Part shown: piece after piece, positions 1 to 10,100 of the stretch
Layout: every line of letters starts with the position of its first letter
Position numbering within the stretch: the first letter of the stretch is position 1
Assembly: GCF_964656455.1 (NCBI RefSeq)
Contig: NC_135714.1
Coordinates: 165,060,243 to 165,124,242 of the forward strand
Length of the DNA: 64,000 nt
From: Halichoerus grypus
Lineage: Eukaryota; Chordata; Mammalia; Carnivora; Phocidae
Direction of reading: 5' to 3'
The notes under the pieces: model-generated
The model's input: the letters and a program-made list of their open reading frames with translations, nothing else
What the model was told of the DNA's origin: nothing
Databases searched by the model: none
Position numbers and translations under genes: made by a program

Positions 1-1795
1 CTTTCCCCGGTCTCTCATACACGAACACTATACAACTCCTGCGGCTTCAGGAACTGCAATGTTAGCTAAAGCGCAGTAAAGCTACAGCATTGATTCTTGG
101 TGTTAGTAGTCTGGTAGGCGAATGAGCTGCACCTGGGATTCTTGACAGGCTTGTTTCTTCCCAGTCAGTGTCGAGCACATAGCATTCCAAGCACACATGG
201 AGCAGTAGTGTTAGCTTCAGGTAGCAAGAGCTGAGTCCAGAGGTGCCTTCTGCCCGGACCTATTTCTCCCTTGGTTTCACGTATGGAACCCGTTCCCCAG
301 GCTCTCAGCCACGGTACTCCGTGTAATACTTCCTCCATCTAGAGGTCGACGGTAGCTAAAGCAGGGTTTCTCTACAGTGTTGTTTCTTCGAGTTAGAACA
401 CTAGCTGTTAGACTTCCATGCAAAAGTGGGGCTGCCGTGCTAGCGTGATGAAACACATGGGGAGTCGTGTTCTGCCTTCTGCTGGGGCCTGAGGCTCACT
501 CACAAAAAGCTTTGGACTCCCTTGCAGGGCTCTCATGCACGCACACAACATAATGCTTCCACCTTCAAGAGCGGCTCTTTTAGCTGAAGCATGGATTCTC
601 CAGCGAGTTTTTCCTTCGAGTTAGGCGGTTTTCATGAAGCCTGCACACACACCCGGGGCAACGGTACTAGCCCCATAACCATGGTGTGAGTTGAGAGCTG
701 CCTTCTCTCCGGGCTGTCTCTCCCTCGATTTTAGGAAACGGAACCCGTCCCCAGGCTCTCACCCACCGTACACCCTAAACTGCTTCCTCCCACACAGAGG
801 TCGTCGGTAGCTAAAGCACGGTTTCTCTTCAGTGTTGTTTCTCCGAGTTAGAACGCTTGCTATTAATGTCCACAATAGCCAAACTGTGGAAAGAGCCAAG
901 ATGTCCACCAACAGATGAATGGATAAAGAAGAGGGGGTATATATATATATATATACAATGGAATATTATGCAGCCATCAAAAGGAATGAGATCTTGCCCT
1001 CTGCAACGACGTGGATGGAACTGGAGGGTATCATGCTGAGCGAAATAAGTCAAACAGAGAAAGACATGTATCATATGACCTCACTGATATGAGGAATTCT
1101 TAATCTCAGGAAACAAACTGAGGGTTGCTGGAGTGGGGGCTGGGGTGGGAGGGATGGGGTCACTGGGTGTTGGACACTGGGGAGGGTATGTGTTCTGGTA
1201 AGCGCTGTGAATTGTGCAAGACTGTTGAATCTCAGATCTGTACCTCTGAAACAAATAATGCAATATATGTTAAGAAAGAAAAAAAGAAGAAGAAGAATGT
1301 AGCAGGAGGGGAAGAATGAAGGGGGGAAAATCGGAGGGGGAAAAGAACCATGAGAGACGATGGACTCTGAAAAACAAACTGAGGGTTCTAGAGGGGAGGG
1401 GGGTGGGAGGATGGGTTAGCCTGGTGATGGGTATTGAGCAGGGCACGATCTGCATGGAGCACTGGGTGATATGCACAAACAATGAATCATGGAACACTAT
1501 ATCTAAAACTAATGATGTAATGTATGGGGATTAACATAACAATAAAAACATTTAATAATAATAATAATAAAGAACGCTTGCTATTAGACTTCCATGCAAA
1601 AGTGGGGCCGCAGTGCTAGCTTCATGAAACAAGTGGGGAGTCGTGTTCTGTCTTCTGCCGGGGCCTGAGTCCCACACGGAAAATGGGTCTGGACTCCCTT
1701 GCAGTGCTCTCACGCACGCACACAACAAAATGCTGCCACCCTCAGGAGCAGCTGTTTTACCTGCAGCACAGGCTCTCAACCGAGTTTTTCCTTCG
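1..1795 (+). repeat. Unit U0, right-hand part of half 2
   Basis: This partial unit begins inside a B monomer. It continues with C (core at 101), the deletion junction and E remnant (core at 163), A (391), B (619) and the L1-bearing A (846, resuming at 1571). Base 1 corresponds to base 5339, one period later. Its L1 has a (TA)9 tract. Confidence 0.95.
866..1570 (+). mobile_element. 5'-truncated carnivoran L1, copy 1 (in U0)
   Basis: The fragment is an L1 3' end. Positions 866-1092 are homologous to the ORF2 C-terminus (AKLWKEP, EWIKK and MEYYAAIK are readable), 1093-1552 is the 3' UTR, and 1553-1570 is a (TAA)6 tail. An AATAAA polyadenylation signal is at 1541. It is flanked by a perfect 16-bp target-site duplication, AGAACGCTTGCTATTA, at 850-865 and 1571-1586, the hallmark of target-primed reverse transcription. 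The left site reads TT/AGAA, close to the L1 endonuclease preference. A (TA)9 tract at 938-955 breaks the residual ORF2 frame. The 3' UTR is of the type I know from dog and other Carnivora. It cannot retrotranspose: ORF1, nearly all of ORF2 and the promoter are gone. Confidence 0.93.
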
Positions 1796-4301
1796 AGTTA
1801 GGTGGCTGTGTTTAAGCCTGCACACACACCCTGGGCAATGGTACTAGCCCCATAACCATGATGTGATTTGAGAGCTGCCTTCTGTACCGGCCTGTCTCTC
1901 CCCGATATTACGATATTGAAACCGTCCCAGGGCTCTCAGCCACAGTACACCCTAAACTGCTTCGCCCACACAGAGGTCGACGGTAGCTAAAGCACGGCTT
2001 CTCTACAGTGTTGTTTCTTCGAGTTAGAACGCTAGCTATTAGACTTCCATGCAAAAGTGGGGCTGCCGTGCTAGCGTGATGAAACACATGGGGAGTCGTG
2101 TTCTGCCTTTCGCTGGGGCCTGAGTCTCACTCGCAAAAAGCTTTGGACTCCCTTGCAGTGCTCTCACGCACGCACACAACAAAATGCTTGCACCCTCAGG
2201 AGCAGCTCTTTTACCTGCAGCACAGGCTCTCTACCGAGTTTTTCCTTCGAGTTAGGTGGCTGTGTTTAAGCCTGCACACACCCACGGGGCAACGGAACTA
2301 GCCCCATAACCATGTAGTGAGTTCAGATCTGCCTTATGTGCCAGCCTGTCTCTCCCCCGATATGATGAAATGGAAACCGTCCCCAGGCTCTCAGCCACAG
2401 TACACCCTAAACTGCTTCGCCCACAGAGAGGTCGACGGTAGCTAAAGCACGGTTTCTCTACAGTGTTGTTTCTCCGAGTTAGAAAGCTAGCTGTTAGACT
2501 TCCATGCAAAAGTGGGGCCGCAGTCCTAGCTTCATGGAGCAAGTGGGGAGTCGTGTTCTGGCTTCTTCCGGGGCCTGGGTCTCACAAGGAAAATGCTTTT
2601 GGACTCACTTGCAGTGCGCTCACGCATGCACACAGCAAAATGCGTCCACCCTGAGGCATGGCTCTTTTAGCCGAAGCAGGAATTCCCTACAGAGTTGTTC
2701 CTTTGAGTTAGGTGGTTGGCTTTAGGCCTGCAGGCACCCCCGGGGCAAGGGCACTAGCCTCATCAACCAGAGGTGACTTGAGAGCTGCCTTCCGCACCGG
2801 CCTGTTTCTCACTCCATTTCACGTCTGGGACCCTTTCCCCGGTCTCTCGTACACGAGCAGGGTCAAATTCCTCCTGCTTCAGGAACGGCAATGTTAACTC
2901 AAGCGCAGTCACTCTAGAGGATTGATTCTTGGTGTTAGTAGCCTGGGAACTAGGCATCCAGGCACACAGGGTACAGCAGTGCTAATCTCCTCAAACAAGA
3001 GGTGAGTCGACAGCAGCCTTCCTTCCAGGCCTGCTTCTCACTCCGAGTTACGTTTAGGTTCCATTTCTCATGCTTTCACAAAAACACACAACAGATGAAG
3101 TGCACGCTCAGGAAGGGCGATCTTTGCTGAGGCACGGGTTCTCTACAGTTTTGTTCCTTTGCGTTGCGTGGATGGCACTGAGGACTCCACGCACACACGG
3201 GAGAGCCGATCTAGTTTCCCGAAACAAGAGTTGAGTCCATAGGGGCCTTCTGCCCATGCTTATTTCTCCCTCCGAATTCGGCTGGGACTCCTTCCCCAGG
3301 TTTGCACTCAAGCAGACTTGAAAATGCTGCCACCCTGTGGAGAGGCGAACGAGCTGAAGCTGGGCTTCTTGAGCGGCTTCTTTCTGCCAAATCAGTGTGG
3401 AGCCCTTAGCATTCCTATGCACACATGGAGCCGAAGTGTTAGCTTCAGGTAACAAGAGCTGAGTCGAGAGGAGCCTTCTCGCCCGGACTCCTTCTCCCTC
3501 GGTTTCACGTAAGGAACCCGTTCCTCAGGCTCTCACCCACGGTAGCCTGGAAAGTGCTTCCTCCCTCAGAGAGGTGGATGGTAGCTAAAGCACGGTTTCT
3601 CTACCGTGTTGTTTCTTCCAGGGAGAACGCTAGCGATTAGATTTCCATGCAAAAGTAGGGCCGCAGTGCTAGCTAAATGAAACACACGGGGAGTCGTCTT
3701 CTGCCTTTTGCTGGGGCCTGAGTCTCACTCGCAGAAACTTTGGACTCCCTTGCAGTCCTCTCATGCATGCACACAACCAAATGCTTCCACCCTCAGGAGC
3801 GGCTGTTTGAGCTGAAGCACGGATTCTCTACCGTGTTTTTCCTTTGAGTTAGGTGGCTGTCTTTCAGCCTGCACACACACCCAGGGCAACGGTACTAGCC
3901 CCATAACCATGATGTGAGTTGAGAGCTGCCTTCTGTACCGGCCTGTCTCTCCCCCGATTTTACAAAATGGAAAATGTCCCCAGGCTCTCAGCCACAGTAC
4001 ACCCTAAACTGCTTCGCCCACAGAGAGGTCGACGGTAGCTAAAGCATGGTTTCTCTACTGTGTAGTTTCTTCGAGTTAGAACGCTAGCTCTTAGACTTCC
4101 ATGCAAATGTGGGGCTGCCGTGCTAGCTTGGTAAAACACATGGGGAGTCGTGTTCTGCCTTTCGCTGGGGCCTGAGTCTCACTCGCAAAATGCTTTGGAC
4201 TCCCTTGCAGTGCTCTCACGCACGCACACAACAAAAGGCTTCCACCCTTAGGAGCAGCTGTTTTACCTGCAGCTCGGATTCCCTACCGAGTTTTTCCTTC
4301 G
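1796..4301 (+). repeat. Half 1 of reference unit: intact 11-monomer module
   Basis: Eleven consecutive monomers of about 228 bp run in the order B A B A B C D E A B A, 2506 bp in total. A and B alternate as a dimer of about 455 bp. A has the box GAACGCTAGC just after its core and B has GGTGGCTG there. C, D and E are more diverged from A and B and from each other. Shared skeleton elements in most monomers are GAGAGCTGCCTTC or GTGTTCTGCC, a CTGGGGCC or CGGCCTG box, TCTCACTC, and a CACACA stretch. This half has no transposon and no large deletion, so it best represents the ancestral module. Confidence 0.9.
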
Positions 4302-5438
4302 AGTTAAGTGGCTGTCTTTAAGCCTGCACACACCCACGGGGCAACGGAACTAGCCCCTTAAGCATGTAGTGAGTTGAGAGCTGCCTTCTGTACCGGACTG
4401 TCTCTCCCCCTATATTCCGAAATGGAAACCGTCCCCAGGCTGCCAGCCACAGTACACCCTAAACTGCTTCGCCCACACAGAGGTCGACGGTAGCTAAAGC
4501 ACGGCTTCTCTACAGTGTTGTTTCTTCGACTTAGAACGCTAGCTATTAGACTTCCCTGAAAAGTGGCGCTGCCGTGCTAGCTTGATGAAACACATGGGGA
4601 GTGGTGTTCTGCCTTTCGCTGGGGCCTGAGTCTCACTCGCAGAAAGCTTTGGACTCCCTTGCAGTGCTCTCACGCACGCACACAACAAAATGCTTCCACC
4701 CTCAGGAGCAGCTGTTTTACCTGCAGCACAGGCTCTCTACCGAGTTTTTCCTTCGAGTTAGGTGGCTGTGTTTAAGCCTGCACACACACCCTGGGCAACG
4801 GTAGTAGCCCCATAACCATGATGTGAGTTGAGAGCTGCCTTCTGTGCCGGCCTGTCCCTCCACCGATATTATGGTATTGAAACCGTCCCAGGGCTCCCAA
4901 CCTCAGTACACCCTAAACTGCTTCGCCCTCAGAGAGGTCGACGGTAGCTAAAGCACGGTTTCTCTACAGTGTTGTTTCTTCGACTTAGAAAGCTAACTAT
5001 CAGACTTCCATGCAAAAGTGGGGCCGCAGTATTAGATTCATGGAGCAAGTGGGGAGTCGTGTTCTGGCTTCTTCTGGGGCCTGGGTCTCACAAGGAAAAT
5101 GCTTTTGGACTCACTTGCTGTGCACTCCCGCATGCACACCACACAATGCGTCCACCCTGAGGCATGGCTCTTTTAGCCGAAGCAGGAATTCTCTACAGAG
5201 TTGTTCCTTTGAGTTAGGCGGTTGGCTTATGGCCTGCAGGAACACACGGGGCAAGGGTACTGGCCTCATAAACAAGAGGTGAGTTGAGAGCTGCCTTCCG
5301 CACCGGCCTGTTTCTCACTCCATTTCACGTATGGGACCCTTTCCCCGGTCTCTCATACACGAACACTATACAACTCCTGCGGCTTCAGGAACTGCAATGT
5401 TAGCTAAAGCGCAGTAAAGCTACAGCATTGATTCTTGG

Positions 5439-5728
5439 TGTTAGTAGTCTGGTAGGCGAATGAGCTGCACCTGGGATTCTTGACAGGCTTGTTTCTTCCC
5501 AGTCAGTGTCGAGCACATAGCATTCCAAACACACATGGAGCAGTAGTGTTAGCTTCAGGTAGCAAGAGCTGAGTCCAGAGGTGCCTTCTGCCCGGACCTA
5601 TTTCTCCCTTGGTTTCACGTATGGAACCCGTTCCCCAGGCTCTCAGCCACGGTACTCCGTGTAATACTTCCTCCATCTAGAGGTCGACGGTAGCTAAAGC
5701 AGGGTTTCTCTACAGTGTTGTTTCTTCG
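5439..5728 (+). other. Fixed ~395-bp deletion junction in half 2 (reference copy)
   Basis: The C monomer core at 5439 is followed only 62 bp later by the E core at 5501, where half 1 has C at 2933, D at 3162 and E at 3390. Sequence matches half 1 to TCTGG at 5452, then resumes at AGGCGAA (5454), equivalent to 3343. The lost part is the rest of C, all of D and the start of E. The same junction appears in every half 2 of the window, for example at position 115, in U12 at about 61693, and in all full units, so it predates the present array. Confidence 0.88.
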
Positions 5729-6203
5729 AGTTAGAACACTAGCTGTTAGACTTCCATGCAAAAGTGGGGCTGCCGTGCTAGCGTGATGAAACACATGGGG
5801 AGTCGTGTTCTGCCTTCTGCTGGGGCCTGAGGCTCACTCACAAAAAGCTTTGGACTCCCTTGCAGGGCTCTCATGCACGCACACAACATAATGCTTCCAC
5901 CTTCAAGAGCGGCTCTTTTAGCTGAAGCATGGATTCTCCAGCGAGTTTTTCCTTCGAGTTAGGCGGTTTTCATGAAGCCTGCACACACACCCGGGGCAAC
6001 GGTACTAGCCCCATAACCATGGTGTGAGTTGAGAGCTGCCTTCTCTCCGGGCTGTCTCTCCCTCGATTTTAGGAAACGGAACCCGTCCCCAGGCTCTCAC
6101 CCACCGTACACCCTAAACTGCTTCCTCCCACACAGAGGTCGTCGGTAGCTAAAGCACGGTTTCTCTTCAGTGTTGTTTCTCCGAGTTAGAACGCTTGCTA
6201 TTA

Positions 6204-6906
6204 ATGTCCACAATAGCCAAACTGTGGAAAGAGCCAAGATGTCCACCAACAGATGAATGGATAAAGAAGAGGGGGTATATATATATATATACAATGGAAT
6301 ATTATGCAGCCATCAAAAGGAATGAGATCTTGCCCTCTGCAACGACGTGGATGGAACTGGAGGGTATCATGCTGAGCGAAATAAGTCAAACAGAGAAAGA
6401 CATGTATCATATGACCTCACTGATATGAGGAATTCTTAATCTCAGGAAACAAACTGAGGGTTGCTGGAGTGGGGGCTGGGGTGGGAGGGATGGGGTCACT
6501 GGGTGTTGGACACTGGGGAGGGTATGTGTTCTGGTAAGCGCTGTGAATTGTGCAAGACTGTTGAATCTCAGATCTGTACCTCTGAAACAAATAATGCAAT
6601 ATATGTTAAGAAAGAAAAAAAGAAGAAGAAGAATGTAGCAGGAGGGGAAGAATGAAGGGGGGAAAATCGGAGGGGGAAAAGAACCATGAGAGACGATGGA
6701 CTCTGAAAAACAAACTGAGGGTTCTAGAGGGGAGGGGGGTGGGAGGATGGGTTAGCCTGGTGATGGGTATTGAGCAGGGCACGATCTGCATGGAGCACTG
6801 GGTGATATGCACAAACAATGAATCATGGAACACTATATCTAAAACTAATGATGTAATGTATGGGGATTAACATAACAATAAAAACATTTAATAATAATAA
6901 TAATAA
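6204..6906 (+). mobile_element. 5'-truncated carnivoran L1, copy 2 (in U1)
   Basis: Target-site duplications are at 6188-6203 and 6907-6922. The ORF2 tail at 6204-6428 stays in frame across (TA)8 (6276-6291) to its TGA stop. It reads MEYYAAIKRNE, ATTWMELEG and SQTEKD, recognisably the L1 ORF2p C-terminal end. The 3' UTR follows to the TAA tail. Confidence 0.93.
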
Positions 6907-7131
6907 AGAACGCTTGCTATTAGACTTCCATGCAAAAGTGGGGCCGCAGTGCTAGCTTCATGAAACAAGTGGGGAGTCGTGTTCTGTCTTCTGCCGGGGC
7001 CTGAGTCCCACACGGAAAATGGGTCTGGACTCCCTTGCAGTGCTCTCACGCACGCACACAACAAAATGCTGCCACCCTCAGGAGCAGCTGTTTTACCTGC
7101 AGCACAGGCTCTCAACCGAGTTTTTCCTTCG

Positions 7132-10100
7132 AGTTAGGTGGCTGTGTTTAAGCCTGCACACACACCCTGGGCAATGGTACTAGCCCCATAACCATGATGT
7201 GATTTGAGAGCTGCCTTCTGTACCGGCCTGTCTCTCCCCGATATTACGATATTGAAACCGTCCCAGGGCTCTCAGCCACAGTACACCCTAAACTGCTTCG
7301 CCCACACAGAGGTCGACGGTAGCTAAAGCACGGCTTCTCTACAGTGTTGTTTCTTCGAGTTAGAACGCTAGCTATTAGACTTCCATGCAAAAGTGGGGCT
7401 GCCGTGCTAGCGTGATGAAACACATGGGGAGTCGTGTTCTGCCTTTCGCTGGGGCCTGAGTCTCACTCGCAAAAAGCTTTGGACTCCCTTGCAGTGCTCT
7501 CACGCACGCACACAACAAAATGCTTGCACCCTCAGGAGCAGCTCTTTTACCTGCAGCACAGGCTCTCTACCGAGTTTTTCCTTCGAGTTAGGTGGCTGTG
7601 TTTAAGCCTGCACACACCCACGGGGCAACGGAACTAGCCCCATAACCATGTAGTGAGTTCAGATCTGCCTTATGTGCCAGCCTGTCTCTCCCCCGATATG
7701 ATGAAATGGAAACCGTCCCCAGGCTCTCAGCCACAGTACACCCTAAACTGCTTCGCCCACAGAGAGGTCGACGGTAGCTAAAGCACGGTTTCTCTACAGT
7801 GTTGTTTCTCCGAGTTAGAAAGCTAGCTGTTAGACTTCCATGCAAAAGTGGGGCCGCAGTCCTAGCTTCATGGAGCAAGTGGGGAGTCGTGTTCTGGCTT
7901 CTTCCGGGGCCTGGGTCTCACAAGGAAAATGCTTTTGGACTCACTTGCAGTGCGCTCACGCATGCACACAGCAAAATGCGTCCACCCTGAGGCATGGCTC
8001 TTTTAGCCGAAGCAGGAATTCCCTACAGAGTTGTTCCTTTGAGTTAGGTGGTTGGCTTTAGGCCTGCAGGCACCCCCGGGGCAAGGGCACTAGCCTCATC
8101 AACCAGAGGTGACTTGAGAGCTGCCTTCCGCACCGGCCTGTTTCTCACTCCATTTCACGTCTGGGACCCTTTCCCCGGTCTCTCGTACACGAGCAGGGTC
8201 AAATTCCTCCTGCTTCAGGAACGGCAATGTTAACTCAAGCGCAGTCACTCTAGAGGATTGATTCTTGGTGTTAGTAGCCTGGGAACTAGGCATCCAGGCA
8301 CACAGGGTACAGCAGTGCTAATCTCCTCAAACAAGAGGTGAGTCGACAGCAGCCTTCCTTCCAGGCCTGCTTCTCACTCCGAGTTACGTTTAGGTTCCAT
8401 TTCTCATGCTTTCACAAAAACACACAACAGATGAAGTGCACGCTCAGGAAGGGCGATCTTTGCTGAGGCACGGGTTCTCTACAGTTTTGTTCCTTTGCGT
8501 TGCGTGGATGGCACTGAGGACTCCACGCACACACGGGAGAGCCGATCTAGTTTCCCGAAACAAGAGTTGAGTCCATAGGGGCCTTCTGCCCATGCTTATT
8601 TCTCCCTCCGAATTCGGCTGGGACTCCTTCCCCAGGTTTGCACTCAAGCAGACTTGAAAATGCTGCCACCCTGTGGAGAGGCGAACGAGCTGAAGCTGGG
8701 CTTCTTGAGCGGCTTCTTTCTGCCAAATCAGTGTGGAGCCCTTAGCATTCCTATGCACACATGGAGCCGAAGTGTTAGCTTCAGGTAACAAGAGCTGAGT
8801 CGAGAGGAGCCTTCTGGCCCGGACTCCTTCTCCCTCGGTTTCACGTAAGGAACCCGTTCCTCAGGCTCTCACCCACGGTAGCCTGGAAAGTGCTTCCTCC
8901 CTCAGAGAGGTGGATGGTAGCTAAAGCACGGTTTCTCTACCGTGTTGTTTCTTCCAGGGAGAACGCTAGCGATTAGATTTCCATGCAAAAGTAGGGCCGC
9001 AGTGCTAGCTAAATGAAACACACGGGGAGTCGTCTTCTGCCTTTTGCTGGGGCCTGAGTCTCACTCGCAGAAACTTTGGACTCCCTTGCAGTCCTCTCAT
9101 GCACGCACACAACCAAATGCTTCCACCCTCAGGAGCGGCTGTTTGAGCTGAAGCACGGATTCTCTACCGTGTTTTTCCTTTGAGTTAGGTGGCTGTCTTT
9201 CAGCCTGCACACACACCCAGGGCAACGGTACTAGCCCCATAACCATGATGTGAGTTGAGAGCTGCCTTCTGTACCGGCCTGTCTCTCCCCCGATTTTACA
9301 AAATGGAAAATGTCCCCAGGCTCTCAGCCACAGTACACCCTAAACTGCTTCGCCCACAGAGAGGTCGACGGTAGCTAAAGCACGGTTTCTCTACTGTGTA
9401 GTTTCTTCGAGTTCGAACGCTAGCTCTTAGACTTCCATGCAAATGTGGGGCTGCCGTGCTAGCTTGGTAAAACACATGGGGAGTCGTGTTCTGCCTTTCG
9501 CTGGGGCCTGAGTCTCACTCGCAAAATGCTTTGGACTCCCTTGCAGTGCTCTCACGCACGCACACAACAAAAGGCTTCCACCCTTAGGAGCAGCTGTTTT
9601 ACCTGCAGCTCGGATTCCCTACCGAGTTTTTCCTTCGAGTTAAGTGGCTGTCTTTAAGCCTGCACACACCCACGGGGCAACGGAACTAGCCCCTTAAGCA
9701 TGTAGTGAGTTGAGAGCTGCCTTCTGTACCGGACTGTCTCTCCCCCTATATTCCGAAATGGAAACCGTCCCCAGGCTGCCAGCCACAGTACACCCTAAAC
9801 TGCTTCGCCCACACAGAGGTCGACGGTAGCTAAAGCACGGCTTCTCTACAGTGTTGTTTCTTCGACTTAGAACGCTAGCTATTAGACTTCCCTGAAAAGT
9901 GGCGCTGCCGTGCTAGCTTGATGAAACACATGGGGAGTGGTGTTCTGCCTTTCGCTGGGGCCTGAGTCTCACTCGCAGAAAGCTTTGGACTCCCTTGCAG
10001 TGCTCTCACGCACGCACACAACAAAATGCTTCCACCCTCAGGAGCAGCTGTTTTACCTGCAGCACAGGCTCTCTACCGAGTTTTTCCTTCGAGTTAGGTG

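Larger units (their letters stand above)
1796..7131 (+). repeat. Unit U1, full 5336-bp unit (reference unit)
   Basis: Half 1 is 1796-4301 and half 2 is 4302-7131. Monomer cores (AGTTAG or its variant) in half 1 are at 1796 B, 2022 A, 2250 B, 2477 A, 2706 B, 2933 C, 3162 D, 3390 E, 3620 A, 3847 B and 4074 A. In half 2 they are at 4302 B, 4529 A, 4756 B, 4983 A, 5212 B, 5439 C, 5501 E remnant, 5729 A, 5957 B and 6184 A with the L1. Spacing is 226-230 bp except 62 bp at the deletion and the L1 interval. Variants seen: C at 3480, T at 3778, T at 4047 and A at 4078; the 3480, 4047 and 4078 states recur in U4. Confidence 0.96.
4302..7131 (+). repeat. Half 2 of reference unit: deleted, L1-bearing module
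   Basis: Monomers follow the order of half 1 at a constant offset of 2506-2507 bp from core 4302 to core 5439. The offset then falls to about 2110 bp, because about 395 bp corresponding to roughly 2947-3342 of half 1 is missing. The remaining E A B A monomers match half 1 at 3343-4301, and the last A is interrupted by L1 at 6204-6906. Half 2 differs from half 1 at many bases, far more than units differ from each other, so the duplication that made the two halves is older than the spread of the 5.34 kb unit. Confidence 0.88.

Noticed and set aside
1541..1546. AATAAA near the L1 3' end as a terminator of a satellite transcript
   Set aside because: It is the normal L1 polyadenylation signal. 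Nothing in the sequence shows that a satellite transcript uses it.
3108..3455. A 115-codon minus-strand open frame, repeated in eleven units, as a possible conserved gene
   Set aside because: Its conservation only reflects the near-identity of the units. It spans monomer boundaries of noncoding satellite, is absent from the deleted half 2, has no recognisable domain, and its changes in U10 and U11 are not biased to silent sites.
5010..5282. Other recurrent open frames of 60-105 codons on both strands, such as the 90-codon plus-strand frame here
   Set aside because: They are short, overlap each other on both strands, and come and go with single-base or TA-length changes. They look like chance frames in a repeated sequence.
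6204..6428. In-frame L1 ORF2 tail as a functional gene
   Set aside because: It is only the C-terminal end of ORF2, without endonuclease or reverse transcriptase regions, and over half of the copies are frameshifted by the TA tract. It is recorded within the L1 entries.
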